A stretch of 47,918 bases of DNA from Flavobacteriales bacterium (GTDB lineage Bacteria > Bacteroidota > Bacteroidia > Flavobacteriales_D > Crocinitomicaceae): the NCBI GenBank assembly GCA_015665275.1, contig JADFAL010000027.1, forward strand, positions 1 to 47,918, read 5' to 3'. The notes under the pieces were generated by a model. It searched no databases, was not told the origin of the DNA, and saw only the letters and a program-made list of their open reading frames with translations. The stretch's first letter is position 1, and every line of letters begins with the position of its first letter. Positions 19,567 through 28,956 of the stretch are shown here, one piece after another. The translations under genes were made by a program, and so were the position numbers.

Positions 19567-21036
19567 GATAAGAATCTATTACTTTGCTTCGTTTGGCTTC
19601 TGCTTTCCCAAAACGTTTTTGCTCAGGAAGTCGACGTTACTGGAGAAGTTCTTAATTCTGATCGTCGCCCAATTAGTGGCGCAGTTGCCATAAATGAGCG
19701 CGGACAAACAATTTCAGATACTACAGATGCGTCAGGTAAATTTTCATTTACGGCATTAGAAGGGCAGAGGTTTGCGATTGAAAAGGTAGGATTTGAATTG
19801 GAATGGCGTACCGTTAGCCTTAAAGAAAAAAGCTATCTCATAATTCTTGATACAAAAGTTCAAGAAATAGAATCAGTTGTGATAACTCGAAGAAATTCAG
19901 AAGAGGCACTAGACATTCAAAATGTAAACATCATTGACTATCAACCCTTAGACGGCGCTATCCTAACGCTAAAAAAGAAACAGCGTAATTACTATTTGGG
20001 AATGGACAGCATCAGAAGAGAGGGGGAAAGTTATTTACTCGATATTGATAGGCCACAAGAGTTGTTTTTTGATTGTTTGAAAAGTGCATACATTTTGTCT
20101 TCAGACTCTGCGCACCAATTTGTGTTAACGGATTCTGGACTTGTAATGCTCTCTGTAGTGCCAATGTCCTTGTTTGATTTATACATTCGGCCTTGTGTTT
20201 CTCACTTTGATAATCGTCTCGTTTACGAAAGCTTTAAGAGGCTCAACAAAGAATATAGTTTGACCATTCATAGTAAGATGCCTACAAAATTGATCTTTCA
20301 AAAATTTGATTTGATAGGGTATCAAGGAGCCTATGAAGCGAGTGTAGCAATAGGGAAGATGGTAGATCCATTAGACGGAGATACGCTCAAAGATCCTTTC
20401 TATCTAGCAACAAAACAAAAGCGCGATGTTTATGGACGTCATGATAGCGAAGGGGCTTTTTCAAGAGCAAGGTCCGAACAACGCATTGCTGAAATGAAAG
20501 AAGAGGCAATGGCCAAGGCAACTTTTACAAAAGAGAGTCCGAACAATTCTGACAATCCACCAACAACATCTGGACCAAGAACAAGTGCCTGGACGAATTC
20601 GAGCGGCAAATCCTATGCGAGCGCCATGGCAGCGTATATTCTGCTATCGAAGCCGTTAGAGATTACTACCTTTCAATTAAATGATTTCTCTGTAGTGGTT
20701 GATTATGATTCTAACGTTGTGCATGTATTAGATCATTATGGTTTTCTAATTACCGAATCGTCCTTCGAAGTCTCAGGCGATGTTAAAAATGTCCTTCAGG
20801 ACAAGGCAACCGGAGAGCTCTATTTGTACACTCGTGATGGTAAGAATCATAAAGTTTATGGGATCGACCCGTTCACAGGGCGCACCGTTTACCTGAAGAA
20901 TTTTGGTGGAATGCCGCATACGAAGCACGCGATCATTTACGACGGTTACTTGTATTACAAATTGCTCGAACGTGACTTCTATGGTATAAACAGGGTCCGA
21001 TTGCCTAACTCAATCTTCTATGCAGAAGAAGATTAA
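19567..21036 (+). CDS. Exported carboxypeptidase-regulatory-like domain protein; start codon not found
   Basis: The reading frame opens directly after a TAG (19564-19566) and encodes KNLLLCFVWLLLSQNVFAQ, a convincing signal peptide. A CarboxypepD_reg-like beta-sandwich follows (VTGEVLNSDRRPISGAVAIN ... ISDTTDASGKFSFTALEG). No ATG, GTG or TTG precedes the signal peptide: the bases read AGG-AT-AAG where AGG-ATG-AAG would be expected, as if the G of ATG were deleted. The first usable start is TTG at 19798, which would remove the signal and most of the domain. The C-terminal part (about 390-490, DYDSNVVHVLDHYGFL, GRTVYLKNFGG) looks propeller-like. Its stop overlaps the convergent dioxygenase stop. 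Confidence 0.7.
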   Translation, partial: DKNLLLCFVWLLLSQNVFAQEVDVTGEVLNSDRRPISGAVAINERGQTISDTTDASGKFSFTALEGQRFAIEKVGFELEWRTVSLKEKSYLIILDTKVQEIESVVITRRNSEEALDIQNVNIIDYQPLDGAILTLKKKQRNYYLGMDSIRREGESYLLDIDRPQELFFDCLKSAYILSSDSAHQFVLTDSGLVMLSVVPMSLFDLYIRPCVSHFDNRLVYESFKRLNKEYSLTIHSKMPTKLIFQKFDLIGYQGAYEASVAIGKMVDPLDGDTLKDPFYLATKQKRDVYGRHDSEGAFSRARSEQRIAEMKEEAMAKATFTKESPNNSDNPPTTSGPRTSAWTNSSGKSYASAMAAYILLSKPLEITTFQLNDFSVVVDYDSNVVHVLDHYGFLITESSFEVSGDVKNVLQDKATGELYLYTRDGKNHKVYGIDPFTGRTVYLKNFGGMPHTKHAIIYDGYLYYKLLERDFYGINRVRLPNSIFYAEED

Positions 21037-21659
21037 ACTTTATTCAAATAAATGTTGAACTGAACCGCCAAATTTCCCTTGGTGTCCTCAAGAATAATAG
21101 GTAGAATTCTTGCCTTTGCTTTCTCCTGTGAAGCCCATGGATCTTCTACAATATGTGGGTCACCAGAGAAATAAATTTGAGAAATCAATTCCTGATGATC
21201 CTTATGCGAAACGCGAAAGTGAATATGCGCAGGACGGTATAATTTTCCATTCAGATATTTCCCCGGTAGAATGGTTTTGAACTGATATTCTCCATTCTTA
21301 TCGCTGGTTTGCTGAGCGCGATGACGGAAATCACTTGAGTCATTGTCATAATCTCCATGGGTGTCACAATGCCATATTTCTACTTTTACATCTTCAAGTG
21401 CAGTAGTGCAATCATCCGTGTAAACCATTCCTTTTATGGTGACCTGAGAACCGTCCAATCCGGCGAAAGTCATATCCGATTGGTCCGGCGCATCTGGTCG
21501 ATAGAAAGGGCCTAAAATATCATTCGTTGTTGCACAGTCTCCAGTGTGAGTAGATTCCGGTAATTCTTCTGATTCAGCGTTTCTTTTCACAACACAGCCC
21601 ATGGTTGTGATGGCGAAGGCTGCCATTGTGCTACTTTTTATAAATTCTTTTCTATTCAT
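21033..21659 (-). CDS. Intradiol ring-cleavage dioxygenase-like lipoprotein
   Basis: This is a non-haem Fe(III) enzyme fold of the protocatechuate 3,4-dioxygenase family. The start at 21659 gives 208 residues with a lipoprotein signal (MNRKEFIKSSTMAAFAITTM, then Cys22; the NRKEF start is weakly Tat-like). An upstream ATG at 21716 would bury this signal. The four expected iron ligands are visible: Tyr in CDTHGDYDND, and Tyr, His, His in LYRPAHIHF. LGPFYRPDAPD and PGKYLNGK are also family features. The substrate is unknown. Exported intradiol-type proteins are common in this phylum, and aromatic breakdown is not supported by any neighbour. Confidence 0.87.
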   Translation of the reverse strand: MNRKEFIKSSTMAAFAITTMGCVVKRNAESEELPESTHTGDCATTNDILGPFYRPDAPDQSDMTFAGLDGSQVTIKGMVYTDDCTTALEDVKVEIWHCDTHGDYDNDSSDFRHRAQQTSDKNGEYQFKTILPGKYLNGKLYRPAHIHFRVSHKDHQELISQIYFSGDPHIVEDPWASQEKAKARILPIILEDTKGNLAVQFNIYLNKV

Positions 21660-21835
21660 GCAATGCTTTTTATTGAGTACAAGAGAACCAAACCAAGGTT
21701 CATTCCAAAAATGCATAAAAATGTTAAATGAGTCTTATGAATGAACATTACAAGGTATTGAAATTGGTTATCTTCGGCACAATTTTTGAAAAGAATTCTG
21801 CCTACAAGAATAAGATATACTGTCACTACAATACA

Positions 21836-23671
21836 ATGAAAGCTAACAAGCGTCTACAATCCATTTTTGCATTCGCATTTTTTATTTTTTCGGCTATTAA
21901 TGGAATGGCTCAAACACAAATCGGTACTGACATTGACGCAGAATCGACAAACGATCGATCTGGATGGTCCATATCCATGGGAAATGACACCACGGTAGCA
22001 ATTGGAGCCATTCTTAATGATGGAGGCGGCAGTAATTCGGGACATGTTCGTATTTACGATTATAACGGTGCTGCTTGGGTGCAACGCGGTTCGGATATTA
22101 ATGGAGAGTCTTCCAATGATAATTCCGGATATTCAGTATCCATGCCACACGGTAATTTTGTAGGAATTGGAGCATATAGAAACGATGACAATGGAGGTAA
22201 TTCGGGCCATGTTAGAGTATATAAATGGAATGGAAGCACATGGACGCAACGTGGAGGTGATATCGACGGGGAAGCAATAGGCGACGAATCTGGAAGTACG
22301 ATAATTATGCCTGACACAAATACGGTGGCTATTGGTGCGCGAAACAACGATGGTAATGGAAGCAATTCTGGTCATGCGCGCGTATATAGGTGGAACGGGA
22401 GTGACTGGGTACAAAAAGGTATAGATTTAGACCGTTTCGCTGCTGACTATGAATTTGGAACAGCGGTTTCCATGGCAGATTCAAACACACTTGCAGTCAG
22501 CTCCGTTGGAAATATTTTTGAACCAGGAGAAGTTTACATTTATGATTGGAACGGTACTGCCTGGATCCAACGTGGGGCAACAATTGTAGGGGAGTCTTCC
22601 TTTGATTTGTCAGGAATTTCATTGTCAATGCCCTCTCCGAATTATGTAGCCATTGGCGCTGCAAATAATGCGGGAAATGGTTCTCAATCAGGACACGTGC
22701 GAATCTATAATTGGAATGGTGCAAACTGGGTGCAAGTTGGGAGTGATTTGGATGGCGAAGCGGCAAACAATCGGTTCGGTGCTTCTGTGAGTATGCCTGA
22801 CTCCATAACTCTTGCTGTTGGAGCAAACTGGAATAATGAGGTTGGTAACATGGCAGGACACACCCGCATTTTCGAGTGGGATGGCGTTAACTGGAACCAG
22901 AAAGGGATTGATATCGATGGCGAAGCTGCTGACGATCAGTCGGGGTATTCCGTTGACATGCCGTCAAATAAAGTTGTTGCTATTGGAGCGTTGTTCAATG
23001 CAGGCACTGGATTTGGTGCTGGGCACACGCGTGTTTATAGCCTATGCGAAAGCAATTCTGTAGATCTTATTTCAGCATGCGATTCATATACTTGGATTGA
23101 TGGAAATACGTATACGTCGTCGAGCAATACAGCAACACACGTCATCCCTAATGCAGCGGGTTGTGATTCTACTATCACCTTGGATTTAACAATCAATAGT
23201 GTGTCGGATTTGAGCACATCAGTGAGTGGAATTACCATTTCGGCGAACAACACGAACGCTACTTATGTTTGGTTGGATTGTGACGATAACTTCGCTATGA
23301 TAAATGGTGAGACCAATCAATCATTTATTCCAACAGCAAATGGGAATTACGCAATCGAATTGACTGAAAATGGGTGTGTAGATACTACGGCATGCGTCGC
23401 AATTACCACAATCGGAGTTTTAGAATTGACAATTGGGAAGGAATTTGTACTCATGCCAAATCCAAGCTCTGGACTATTCGAAATTGAGTTGGTAGCAACC
23501 TTTGGTAATGTCAGTGTTGCGATTACGGACGTTCATGGAAGCATCGTTACGGAATTAAGCGCAAATGCAACAGATTCTGTTCAAGTGGAAGTAAAACAAC
23601 CAGCCGGTGTTTATTTTGTGCAAGTCATTGCTGACGACCAATCTCAAGTGCTTCAGTTGATCATAAAGTAA
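21836..23671 (+). CDS. T9SS sorting-domain protein with seven propeller-type repeats
   Basis: This is a 611-residue secreted protein. The start at 21836 (MKANKRLQSIFAFAFFIFSA) gives a clean signal peptide; the frame extends upstream without one. Seven repeats of about 52-55 residues follow, each with a pattern like GYSVSMP-x-AIGA ... SGHVRIYKWNG-x-WVQ, which probably closes a seven-bladed beta-propeller. A short linker (CDSYTWIDGNTYTSSSNTAT) leads to a Por sorting domain (LMPNPSSGLFEI ... GVYFVQVIADDQSQVLQLIIK). It is predicted to be exported by T9SS and attached to or released from the surface. The ligand is unknown. Confidence 0.88.
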   Translation: MKANKRLQSIFAFAFFIFSAINGMAQTQIGTDIDAESTNDRSGWSISMGNDTTVAIGAILNDGGGSNSGHVRIYDYNGAAWVQRGSDINGESSNDNSGYSVSMPHGNFVGIGAYRNDDNGGNSGHVRVYKWNGSTWTQRGGDIDGEAIGDESGSTIIMPDTNTVAIGARNNDGNGSNSGHARVYRWNGSDWVQKGIDLDRFAADYEFGTAVSMADSNTLAVSSVGNIFEPGEVYIYDWNGTAWIQRGATIVGESSFDLSGISLSMPSPNYVAIGAANNAGNGSQSGHVRIYNWNGANWVQVGSDLDGEAANNRFGASVSMPDSITLAVGANWNNEVGNMAGHTRIFEWDGVNWNQKGIDIDGEAADDQSGYSVDMPSNKVVAIGALFNAGTGFGAGHTRVYSLCESNSVDLISACDSYTWIDGNTYTSSSNTATHVIPNAAGCDSTITLDLTINSVSDLSTSVSGITISANNTNATYVWLDCDDNFAMINGETNQSFIPTANGNYAIELTENGCVDTTACVAITTIGVLELTIGKEFVLMPNPSSGLFEIELVATFGNVSVAITDVHGSIVTELSANATDSVQVEVKQPAGVYFVQVIADDQSQVLQLIIK

Positions 23672-23791
23672 GAGAAATACGGGGTAATAGGTGAGGGCTG
23701 GAAAGATTGATTCTTACTCTGATGGATTCATTATGGAATTCCGCTATATTTAAAGGTGTATAAATTCAATATTTACTCAAATTAATCCTCC

Positions 23792-24049
23792 ATGGCAAGC
23801 AAGAAACTACTGAAAAAACGCGTTAAACGAAAGGTATACGAAGTATTGGATACTTGTGATTACCATATTGTGAACGAACATCCTTCTGCAGATGCAGCAG
23901 ATAAGTTAATTGATGAAGCAGTTGACTTTCACGATAAAATGGTCTTTCGCATCAACAATGCTAACAACAAAAAAGATTTCAATGAGATTTCTTCTGAGGT
24001 TGACAAAGCAATTGTCGATTTCATAGAAAAGCTGAACGGACTGAGATAA
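23792..24049 (+). CDS. Small hypothetical cytoplasmic protein
   Basis: This 85-residue protein has no signal or membrane segment. It has a basic N-terminus (MASKKLLKKRVKRKVYEV) and two predicted helices (DAADKLIDEAVDFHDKMVFR and NEISSEVDKAIVDFIEKLNG). It lies 13 bases upstream of the SLC13 transporter gene, so co-transcription is likely. Similar small helical proteins occur in Bacteroidota, but I know of no function. Confidence 0.7.
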   Translation: MASKKLLKKRVKRKVYEVLDTCDYHIVNEHPSADAADKLIDEAVDFHDKMVFRINNANNKKDFNEISSEVDKAIVDFIEKLNGLR

Positions 24050-24062
24050 AAATTAGCTTTTA

Positions 24063-25448
24063 ATGACTAGAACGACCATGAATCACATGATCATGGGGCT
24101 TACCGTCTTCGTTGCGGCCCTGATGATGTTGTTAGCACCTCCTAAGGATTTTCATTTTTGGGCTACGCTCGGAATAGCCACAATAATGGTCGTTTTCTGG
24201 ATTTTTGAGGTGTTACCCATTTATGTTACTGCATTGCTGCCATTATTATTGGCGGTGCCTTTGGGTGTTTTAGATACCCAAGAGCTTGCCCAGGCCTACG
24301 GGCATAAATTCGTTTTCCTCTTTTTCGGTGGATTTATGTTGTCGCTGGCATTGGAAAAATGGAGCGTGCACAAACGTATTGCCGAATTAATCATTAGAGC
24401 CATTGGAAATTCCAAGTCCCGGATTCTCTTAGGTTTTCTCTTGGCAACGGCACTTTTGAGTATGTGGGTTTCTAATACAGCAACAGCTTTGATGATGCTT
24501 CCTATGGCAATGGCCGTAATAGATAAGATTCCTCAAAAAAAGAACTCCAAGTTTTCATTATATCTTCTCCTTGCAATTGCATACGGAGCGAGTATTGGAG
24601 GTATGGGAACCTTGGTTGGATCGCCTCCAAATGTAGCAATGGCAGGGGCCTTAAGTGAAACTTATAACATCAACATAGAGTTCATAGATTGGTTCAAATA
24701 CGGATTCCCTTTGAGCATGATCATGATTTTTATTGTCTATTTCTATTTCCGCTTGTTGCTGAGAAAAGAACGCAAGGAGAAAATAGAAGAGTTAGAATTT
24801 GAAAAGGAGCCTTGGACGAAAAATCAAATCCGTGTTTTGGCATTGTTTGGGGTTATCGTGGTGCTGTGGTCTTTTAAATCATTGATTGAACCGAGTCTGG
24901 GAATTAAATATGGGGATGAAATCCCAGCCGTTTTAGGTGCGATTTTACTATTCATCGTTCCAAGCACAACCAAAGGGAAGACTTTGCTCGAATGGAAGGA
25001 TACACGGAAAATGGCTTGGGGAATCCTTCTTTTATTCGGAGGAGGAATGGCTTTGGCTAAAATGATGGATGTGAATGGGGTAGTGGACCAACTTTCTTTG
25101 GCATTCGAAAACTATCAAGAACTCTCTCTCGGAGTAATCCTGCTCATATTCGTATCATTTTCGATCTTTGGTACGGAAGTAATGTCCAACCTCGCCTTGG
25201 TGCAAGTTTTAGTTCCAATTGTGGCCGTATTTGCGGTGAGTTCCAATGATTTCTCCATTCTCCAACTCTGCATGCCAGTTACGCTTGCAGCTTCTTGTGC
25301 GTTCATGCTACCTGTTAGTACTCCGCCAAATGCAATTATCTTCTCATCTGGCCGGATCACAGTTAATCAAATGGTTCGCGTAGGGTTTATTTTGAATGTG
25401 GTTGGTGTACTTATAATTACGCTCTTCTCCCTGATATTCATCCGATAA
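24063..25448 (+). CDS. SLC13/DASS-family sodium-coupled anion transporter
   Basis: This 461-residue inner-membrane protein has about 11-12 hydrophobic segments. The family's two substrate-binding signatures are visible: SNTATALMMLPMA in the first half (about 137-149) and STPPNAIIFSSGRI near the end (about 418-431). It probably imports dicarboxylates, citrate-like anions or sulfate with sodium; the substrate cannot be told from sequence. It follows the 85-residue gene by 13 bases, and a hypothetical gene follows it by 9 bases. Confidence 0.9.
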   Translation: MTRTTMNHMIMGLTVFVAALMMLLAPPKDFHFWATLGIATIMVVFWIFEVLPIYVTALLPLLLAVPLGVLDTQELAQAYGHKFVFLFFGGFMLSLALEKWSVHKRIAELIIRAIGNSKSRILLGFLLATALLSMWVSNTATALMMLPMAMAVIDKIPQKKNSKFSLYLLLAIAYGASIGGMGTLVGSPPNVAMAGALSETYNINIEFIDWFKYGFPLSMIMIFIVYFYFRLLLRKERKEKIEELEFEKEPWTKNQIRVLALFGVIVVLWSFKSLIEPSLGIKYGDEIPAVLGAILLFIVPSTTKGKTLLEWKDTRKMAWGILLLFGGGMALAKMMDVNGVVDQLSLAFENYQELSLGVILLIFVSFSIFGTEVMSNLALVQVLVPIVAVFAVSSNDFSILQLCMPVTLAASCAFMLPVSTPPNAIIFSSGRITVNQMVRVGFILNVVGVLIITLFSLIFIR

Positions 25449-25457
25449 AACTAACCA

Positions 25458-25955
25458 TTGACTAAGCAAGAACTGAAAGAATTTTTGTTTCATTCCATGC
25501 GGTTGTGGGCAGATTTTTTGCCCAATCATAATATTAAACTTGATTTTGAATGTGAGATGCTGGACGAGTTCGAGTTTAATCGGTTTATAGATGATATTCA
25601 GAATCTACTTACATCGGATGCACTCGGCGAGATTTTAATGTTTGGTATTGATGAAGACCGAAGAGCTGGCGTTATAATAATACGATGTTCCGATCCTAAC
25701 AAAATTAGGCTTACCATGGAGCGGATAAAGCCAATAATTGATAAGGTTAATTTCTTTAAATTCGGATGGGAGACGTTGATTATTCCTACAAAATCTGGAG
25801 GGTACAAGAAGGATGGAGAAGTTATCGGTAAATTGGGAGAATCGCGCGAAGACGAATATGAACTCAATGCCGATTTGCCCATTCCAGAAGGCTTTGAAGT
25901 TTCTAAAAGGAGCAGTTTCTTCTCATTTCTTTCAAAGCTCTTCGCAAGATCATAA
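25458..25955 (+). CDS. Hypothetical protein
   Basis: This is a 165-residue soluble-looking protein with a TTG start 9 bases after the transporter stop; an ATG at 25497 would remove 13 residues. The middle has alternating strands and helices (LGEILMFGIDEDRRAGVIII, NKIRLTMERIKPIIDKVNFF), and the C-terminal tail is SFFSFLSKLFARS. No domain was recognised. Position suggests it is the last gene of the 23792-25955 unit. Confidence 0.6.
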   Translation: MTKQELKEFLFHSMRLWADFLPNHNIKLDFECEMLDEFEFNRFIDDIQNLLTSDALGEILMFGIDEDRRAGVIIIRCSDPNKIRLTMERIKPIIDKVNFFKFGWETLIIPTKSGGYKKDGEVIGKLGESREDEYELNADLPIPEGFEVSKRSSFFSFLSKLFARS

Positions 25956-25988
25956 ACTTTCCAGGAGCAACCTTCTGCTTTTTACAGT

Positions 25989-26036
25989 CAACCTTTAGCC
26001 TTCAACAATCACTTTTTCTTATTCATTATTCATAAT
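25989..26036. repeat. Dispersed intergenic repeat, copy A (C/T-rich plus TTCATAATT part)
   Basis: CAACCTTTAGCCTTC at 25989-26003 is shared, with one change, with copy B at 28982-28996. The CATTATTCATAATT at 26023-26036 resembles the TTCATAATT units of copy C. The same module order (C/T-rich, then TTCATAATT) occurs in copies A and C. Confidence 0.5.
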
Positions 26037-26044
26037 TTTAGAAT

Positions 26045-26803
26045 ATGAAAGTTTTATTATCTCCAGCGAAGGCGATCGACATGACCAAACGATTGGGAAC
26101 AGAGGAAGTTCACCAACCCATGTTTATTACAGAGGCAGAAGGATTGATGAAGAAAATGAGCAAGTTTTCCGCGAATAAAATCGGGAAGATGATGCATTTA
26201 TCGAAGGAGTTGTCCCAATTGAATTACGAACGTAACCAGAAATGGGAGCCCTCAGTTAAATTGACCGAAGAAACGGGCCATGCAATGGCAATCTTCAATG
26301 GTGAAGTATACCGTGGATTGGATGCATTAACTCTAGACGAAAAAGGGATTCAACGGGCTCAAGATAAAGTGCGAATTCTTTCTGGATTGTATGGGGTGCT
26401 GCGTCCCTTGGATGTTGTTCGTCCGTATCGTTTGGAAATGGGAACCTCATGGGCGGTCACTGCGGCGAAGAAGAACTTGTATCAATTCTGGGGTTCTAAA
26501 ATATGTGATGCATTGAATGCAGAAGAGCAAGAAGTGATTGTTAATTGTGCCTCAGCGGAGTATTTCAAAGCGGCGCAATTGAAAAAAGTTAAAGCACGCG
26601 TAATTACCCCCGTATTTAAAGATTTCAAGAACGGAGATTACAAAGTGATTATGGTTTTTGCAAAGCAATCGCGCGGGGCAATGGCGCGTTACATCATAGA
26701 TAATAACATTGAAGAACCGGAAGAGATCAAAGGATTTAATGTTGGTGGTTATCAATTTGATGCAAATTTATCAACGGAAAACGAGTGGGTGTTCACTAGA
26801 TAA
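26045..26803 (+). CDS. yaaA: Peroxide stress protein YaaA (DUF328)
   Basis: This is a 252-residue member of the UPF0246/DUF328 family, which in E. coli limits free iron and oxidative DNA damage during peroxide stress. It begins with the family hallmark MKVLLSPAKAIDM. LSGLYGVLRPLDVVRPYRLEMG and the late NCASAEYFKA and KQSRGAMARYIIDNNI motifs follow. The length is normal. It stands alone, with dispersed repeat copy A before it. Confidence 0.95.
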   Translation: MKVLLSPAKAIDMTKRLGTEEVHQPMFITEAEGLMKKMSKFSANKIGKMMHLSKELSQLNYERNQKWEPSVKLTEETGHAMAIFNGEVYRGLDALTLDEKGIQRAQDKVRILSGLYGVLRPLDVVRPYRLEMGTSWAVTAAKKNLYQFWGSKICDALNAEEQEVIVNCASAEYFKAAQLKKVKARVITPVFKDFKNGDYKVIMVFAKQSRGAMARYIIDNNIEEPEEIKGFNVGGYQFDANLSTENEWVFTR

Positions 26804-26884
26804 TTTCAACGACCATCAAACAGTCTAGCAGTTAAAAAATCGAACCAATTCCATCTTGAACTGTACAAATAATTAAACAAATCT

Positions 26885-28789
26885 ATGCGATGGTTAACCG
26901 TGCTTCCCTTACTATTTCTGCTGAGTTGCTCGGGGAATTCTCAGGTAGATGCACATACGCCAGTTCTTAGCAGTCAGAAGCAGTTCGATTCCTGGAGTTC
27001 AACTCCCCTGTATCAAAAGTACGGACAGGTAGCTTCTTTGAAGATTGTTTACGATAATCAAGCCGACAAGCTTCATTTTGTATCCTCGGAAAAATATGAG
27101 TTTCACTACCAGTTCTGCATGGCGGAATTAAATTTCCCCAACGATCTTTCTCGGTTTAATGAAGAAGCATATTCGGATAGGGTAGATCGCAGATTTCTAA
27201 TTGCTAACATAAACCACTACAAAGCCCTCGATAAATTTACGCTTGAATTAGGCCCTTCGGATCGAATGAATAAAAAGCACTTGAACAAACTCTTCGAAGC
27301 GGTTAAAAAGGATGTATTTTTTGATGATCGATTGTACTTGATGCTGAACACAGCGCACGTCAACAACTTAGATTTAGAGGAGTACGATATTCCAACGTTA
27401 GGTCCTTCCGAAATCTATAATGGACAAAGGTATCAGCCAATATCCAAATACGCATCTTTTGGTCGTGTCAGAGTAATTGAAGATTGGGACAAGCAGAGAG
27501 ATTCCATTCGTCCCGAGGACATTATCATTATTGACGATATTCCACAGGTTTTCCCGATGGTTCAAGGGGTAATAGTGACCCAGTTTCAGACACCATTGAG
27601 CCATGTCACCTTGCTTGGGCAAAATAGAAAAATTCCCATTTGCGCGTTTACCGAAATATTCAAAGATCAGCGTGTACTGGATTTGGATGGTGAGATAGTT
27701 TCATTCTCCGTGCGTCAAGATACGTTTGATATTCGCCCATCACCCAGCGCCGATTTAAGTAAGATTTGGGACAAAGGAAAGCCGATTAAGCTAGCTAAGA
27801 ATGTAAAAGTAGACTCATTGATTCCAGTAGAGTTCCTTCGCGAAAAGCTTAGCAATATTGTGGGGTGCAAAGCAGCAAATTTTGGAGAGTTGAATCAGTA
27901 CGCGAAGAAGATGGATTTTTTGGTGCCGGAAAGTGCGTTCGCAATCCCATTTCACTTTTACGATCAACATGTTCGGAATAATGGAATTCAGTCAAAGATT
28001 GATGCTTTATTGGTAAAAGACAATCGATCGAGGAATAGCGCTGAAATTCGAAATGAACTCAAAGAAATCCGAAGGCTCATCAAAGGCGCACCCATTAATG
28101 AAACCTTAGAGCGAAACGTAAAGGAGAAAATCATGCAACTTGGTGATTTCAGAAGAATGCGTTTTCGCTCTTCTACCAATGCTGAGGATAGAGAAGGGTT
28201 CTCTGGAGCAGGGATATATACTTCGAAGACAGGCGAATTAGGCAATCCAGAAAAGCCTGTCGATAAAGCAATTTTGAAAGTTTGGGCGAGCTTGTGGTCG
28301 TACAATGCGTTTATGGAAAGAGAGGCATTTAACCTGGATCACAGTACTGTGGCGATGGGAGTCTTGGTGCATCGGTCATTCCCGGATGAAGCAGTAAACG
28401 GAGTTGCAATTACCTCCAACTTATACCGCCATGATTATCTCGGTTTTGTCCTCAATGCGCAATTGGGAGACGAAAGTGCAGTGCAACCAGATGGGGGAGT
28501 GCAATGCGACGAACTTATTTGCTACCCCGATGAGTCGGTGTCCGTTTACGGTAGGCAAGAAGCGGGAATAGATATTATTAATTATTCATCACTCAATAAC
28601 GGCAAATTGGTAATGACCGAGGATGAAATCCAGCAATTGGCCAATGTTCTTGAATTGATAAAGAGAAGATACGCCAGAACACATTATTCGAGACAGAGCT
28701 ACTTTAATTTGGCGCTCGACCTTGAATTCAAACTCGATAAGGATACCCGTCAGTTGTATATCAAACAAATGAGAATTTACAATCGATAA
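26885..28789 (+). CDS. PEP/pyruvate-dikinase-like lipoprotein with GWD-type domain order
   Basis: This 634-residue protein has a lipoprotein signal (LPLLFLLSC, Cys15). The phosphohistidine swivel motif lies first (VIVTQFQTPLSHVTLLGQ, His240). The ATP-grasp-like PEP/pyruvate-binding domain lies C-terminal (GCKAANFGEL; RFRSSTNAEDREGFSGAG at about 425; AMGVLVHRSFPDEAVNGVA). This swivel-then-ATP-grasp order is that of alpha-glucan water dikinase, the reverse of PEP synthase. The LSHV swivel motif also resembles the glucan dikinase form. Export of an ATP-dependent fold to the periplasm or surface is puzzling, because ATP is absent there. A tiny exported ORF overlaps its stop. Confidence 0.85.
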   Translation: MRWLTVLPLLFLLSCSGNSQVDAHTPVLSSQKQFDSWSSTPLYQKYGQVASLKIVYDNQADKLHFVSSEKYEFHYQFCMAELNFPNDLSRFNEEAYSDRVDRRFLIANINHYKALDKFTLELGPSDRMNKKHLNKLFEAVKKDVFFDDRLYLMLNTAHVNNLDLEEYDIPTLGPSEIYNGQRYQPISKYASFGRVRVIEDWDKQRDSIRPEDIIIIDDIPQVFPMVQGVIVTQFQTPLSHVTLLGQNRKIPICAFTEIFKDQRVLDLDGEIVSFSVRQDTFDIRPSPSADLSKIWDKGKPIKLAKNVKVDSLIPVEFLREKLSNIVGCKAANFGELNQYAKKMDFLVPESAFAIPFHFYDQHVRNNGIQSKIDALLVKDNRSRNSAEIRNELKEIRRLIKGAPINETLERNVKEKIMQLGDFRRMRFRSSTNAEDREGFSGAGIYTSKTGELGNPEKPVDKAILKVWASLWSYNAFMEREAFNLDHSTVAMGVLVHRSFPDEAVNGVAITSNLYRHDYLGFVLNAQLGDESAVQPDGGVQCDELICYPDESVSVYGRQEAGIDIINYSSLNNGKLVMTEDEIQQLANVLELIKRRYARTHYSRQSYFNLALDLEFKLDKDTRQLYIKQMRIYNR

Positions 28790-28956
28790 GGAGACTTCAA
28801 TTACTTCTACCGTGCATTTTGCTTTATTCCGCATTGGCGCAAAGAGATACAGCCTATCGAAGATTTGCCGAATTAGAAAATGCTATCGAATACGAAAATG
28901 GGGTTCCAGTCCGCGAATGGGAAAAAATCTACGGAGAATTCCGACTTAAGGAGTAG
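28786..28956 (+). CDS. Tiny exported protein (56 residues) with apparent ATA start
   Basis: The frame read from ATA at 28786 encodes RRLQLLLPCILLYSALAQ, a textbook signal peptide. A mature part of about 37 charged residues follows (RDTAYRRFAELENAIEYENG ... GEFRLKE) and ends at TAG 28954-28956. ATA overlaps the upstream TAA as ATAA, where ATGA would be a usual coupled start. No ATG or GTG is available before the signal; the only in-frame TTG is inside it. It may be a real coupled gene with a weak start or one that lost its ATG by a G-to-A change. Confidence 0.45.
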   Translation: MRRLQLLLPCILLYSALAQRDTAYRRFAELENAIEYENGVPVREWEKIYGEFRLKE

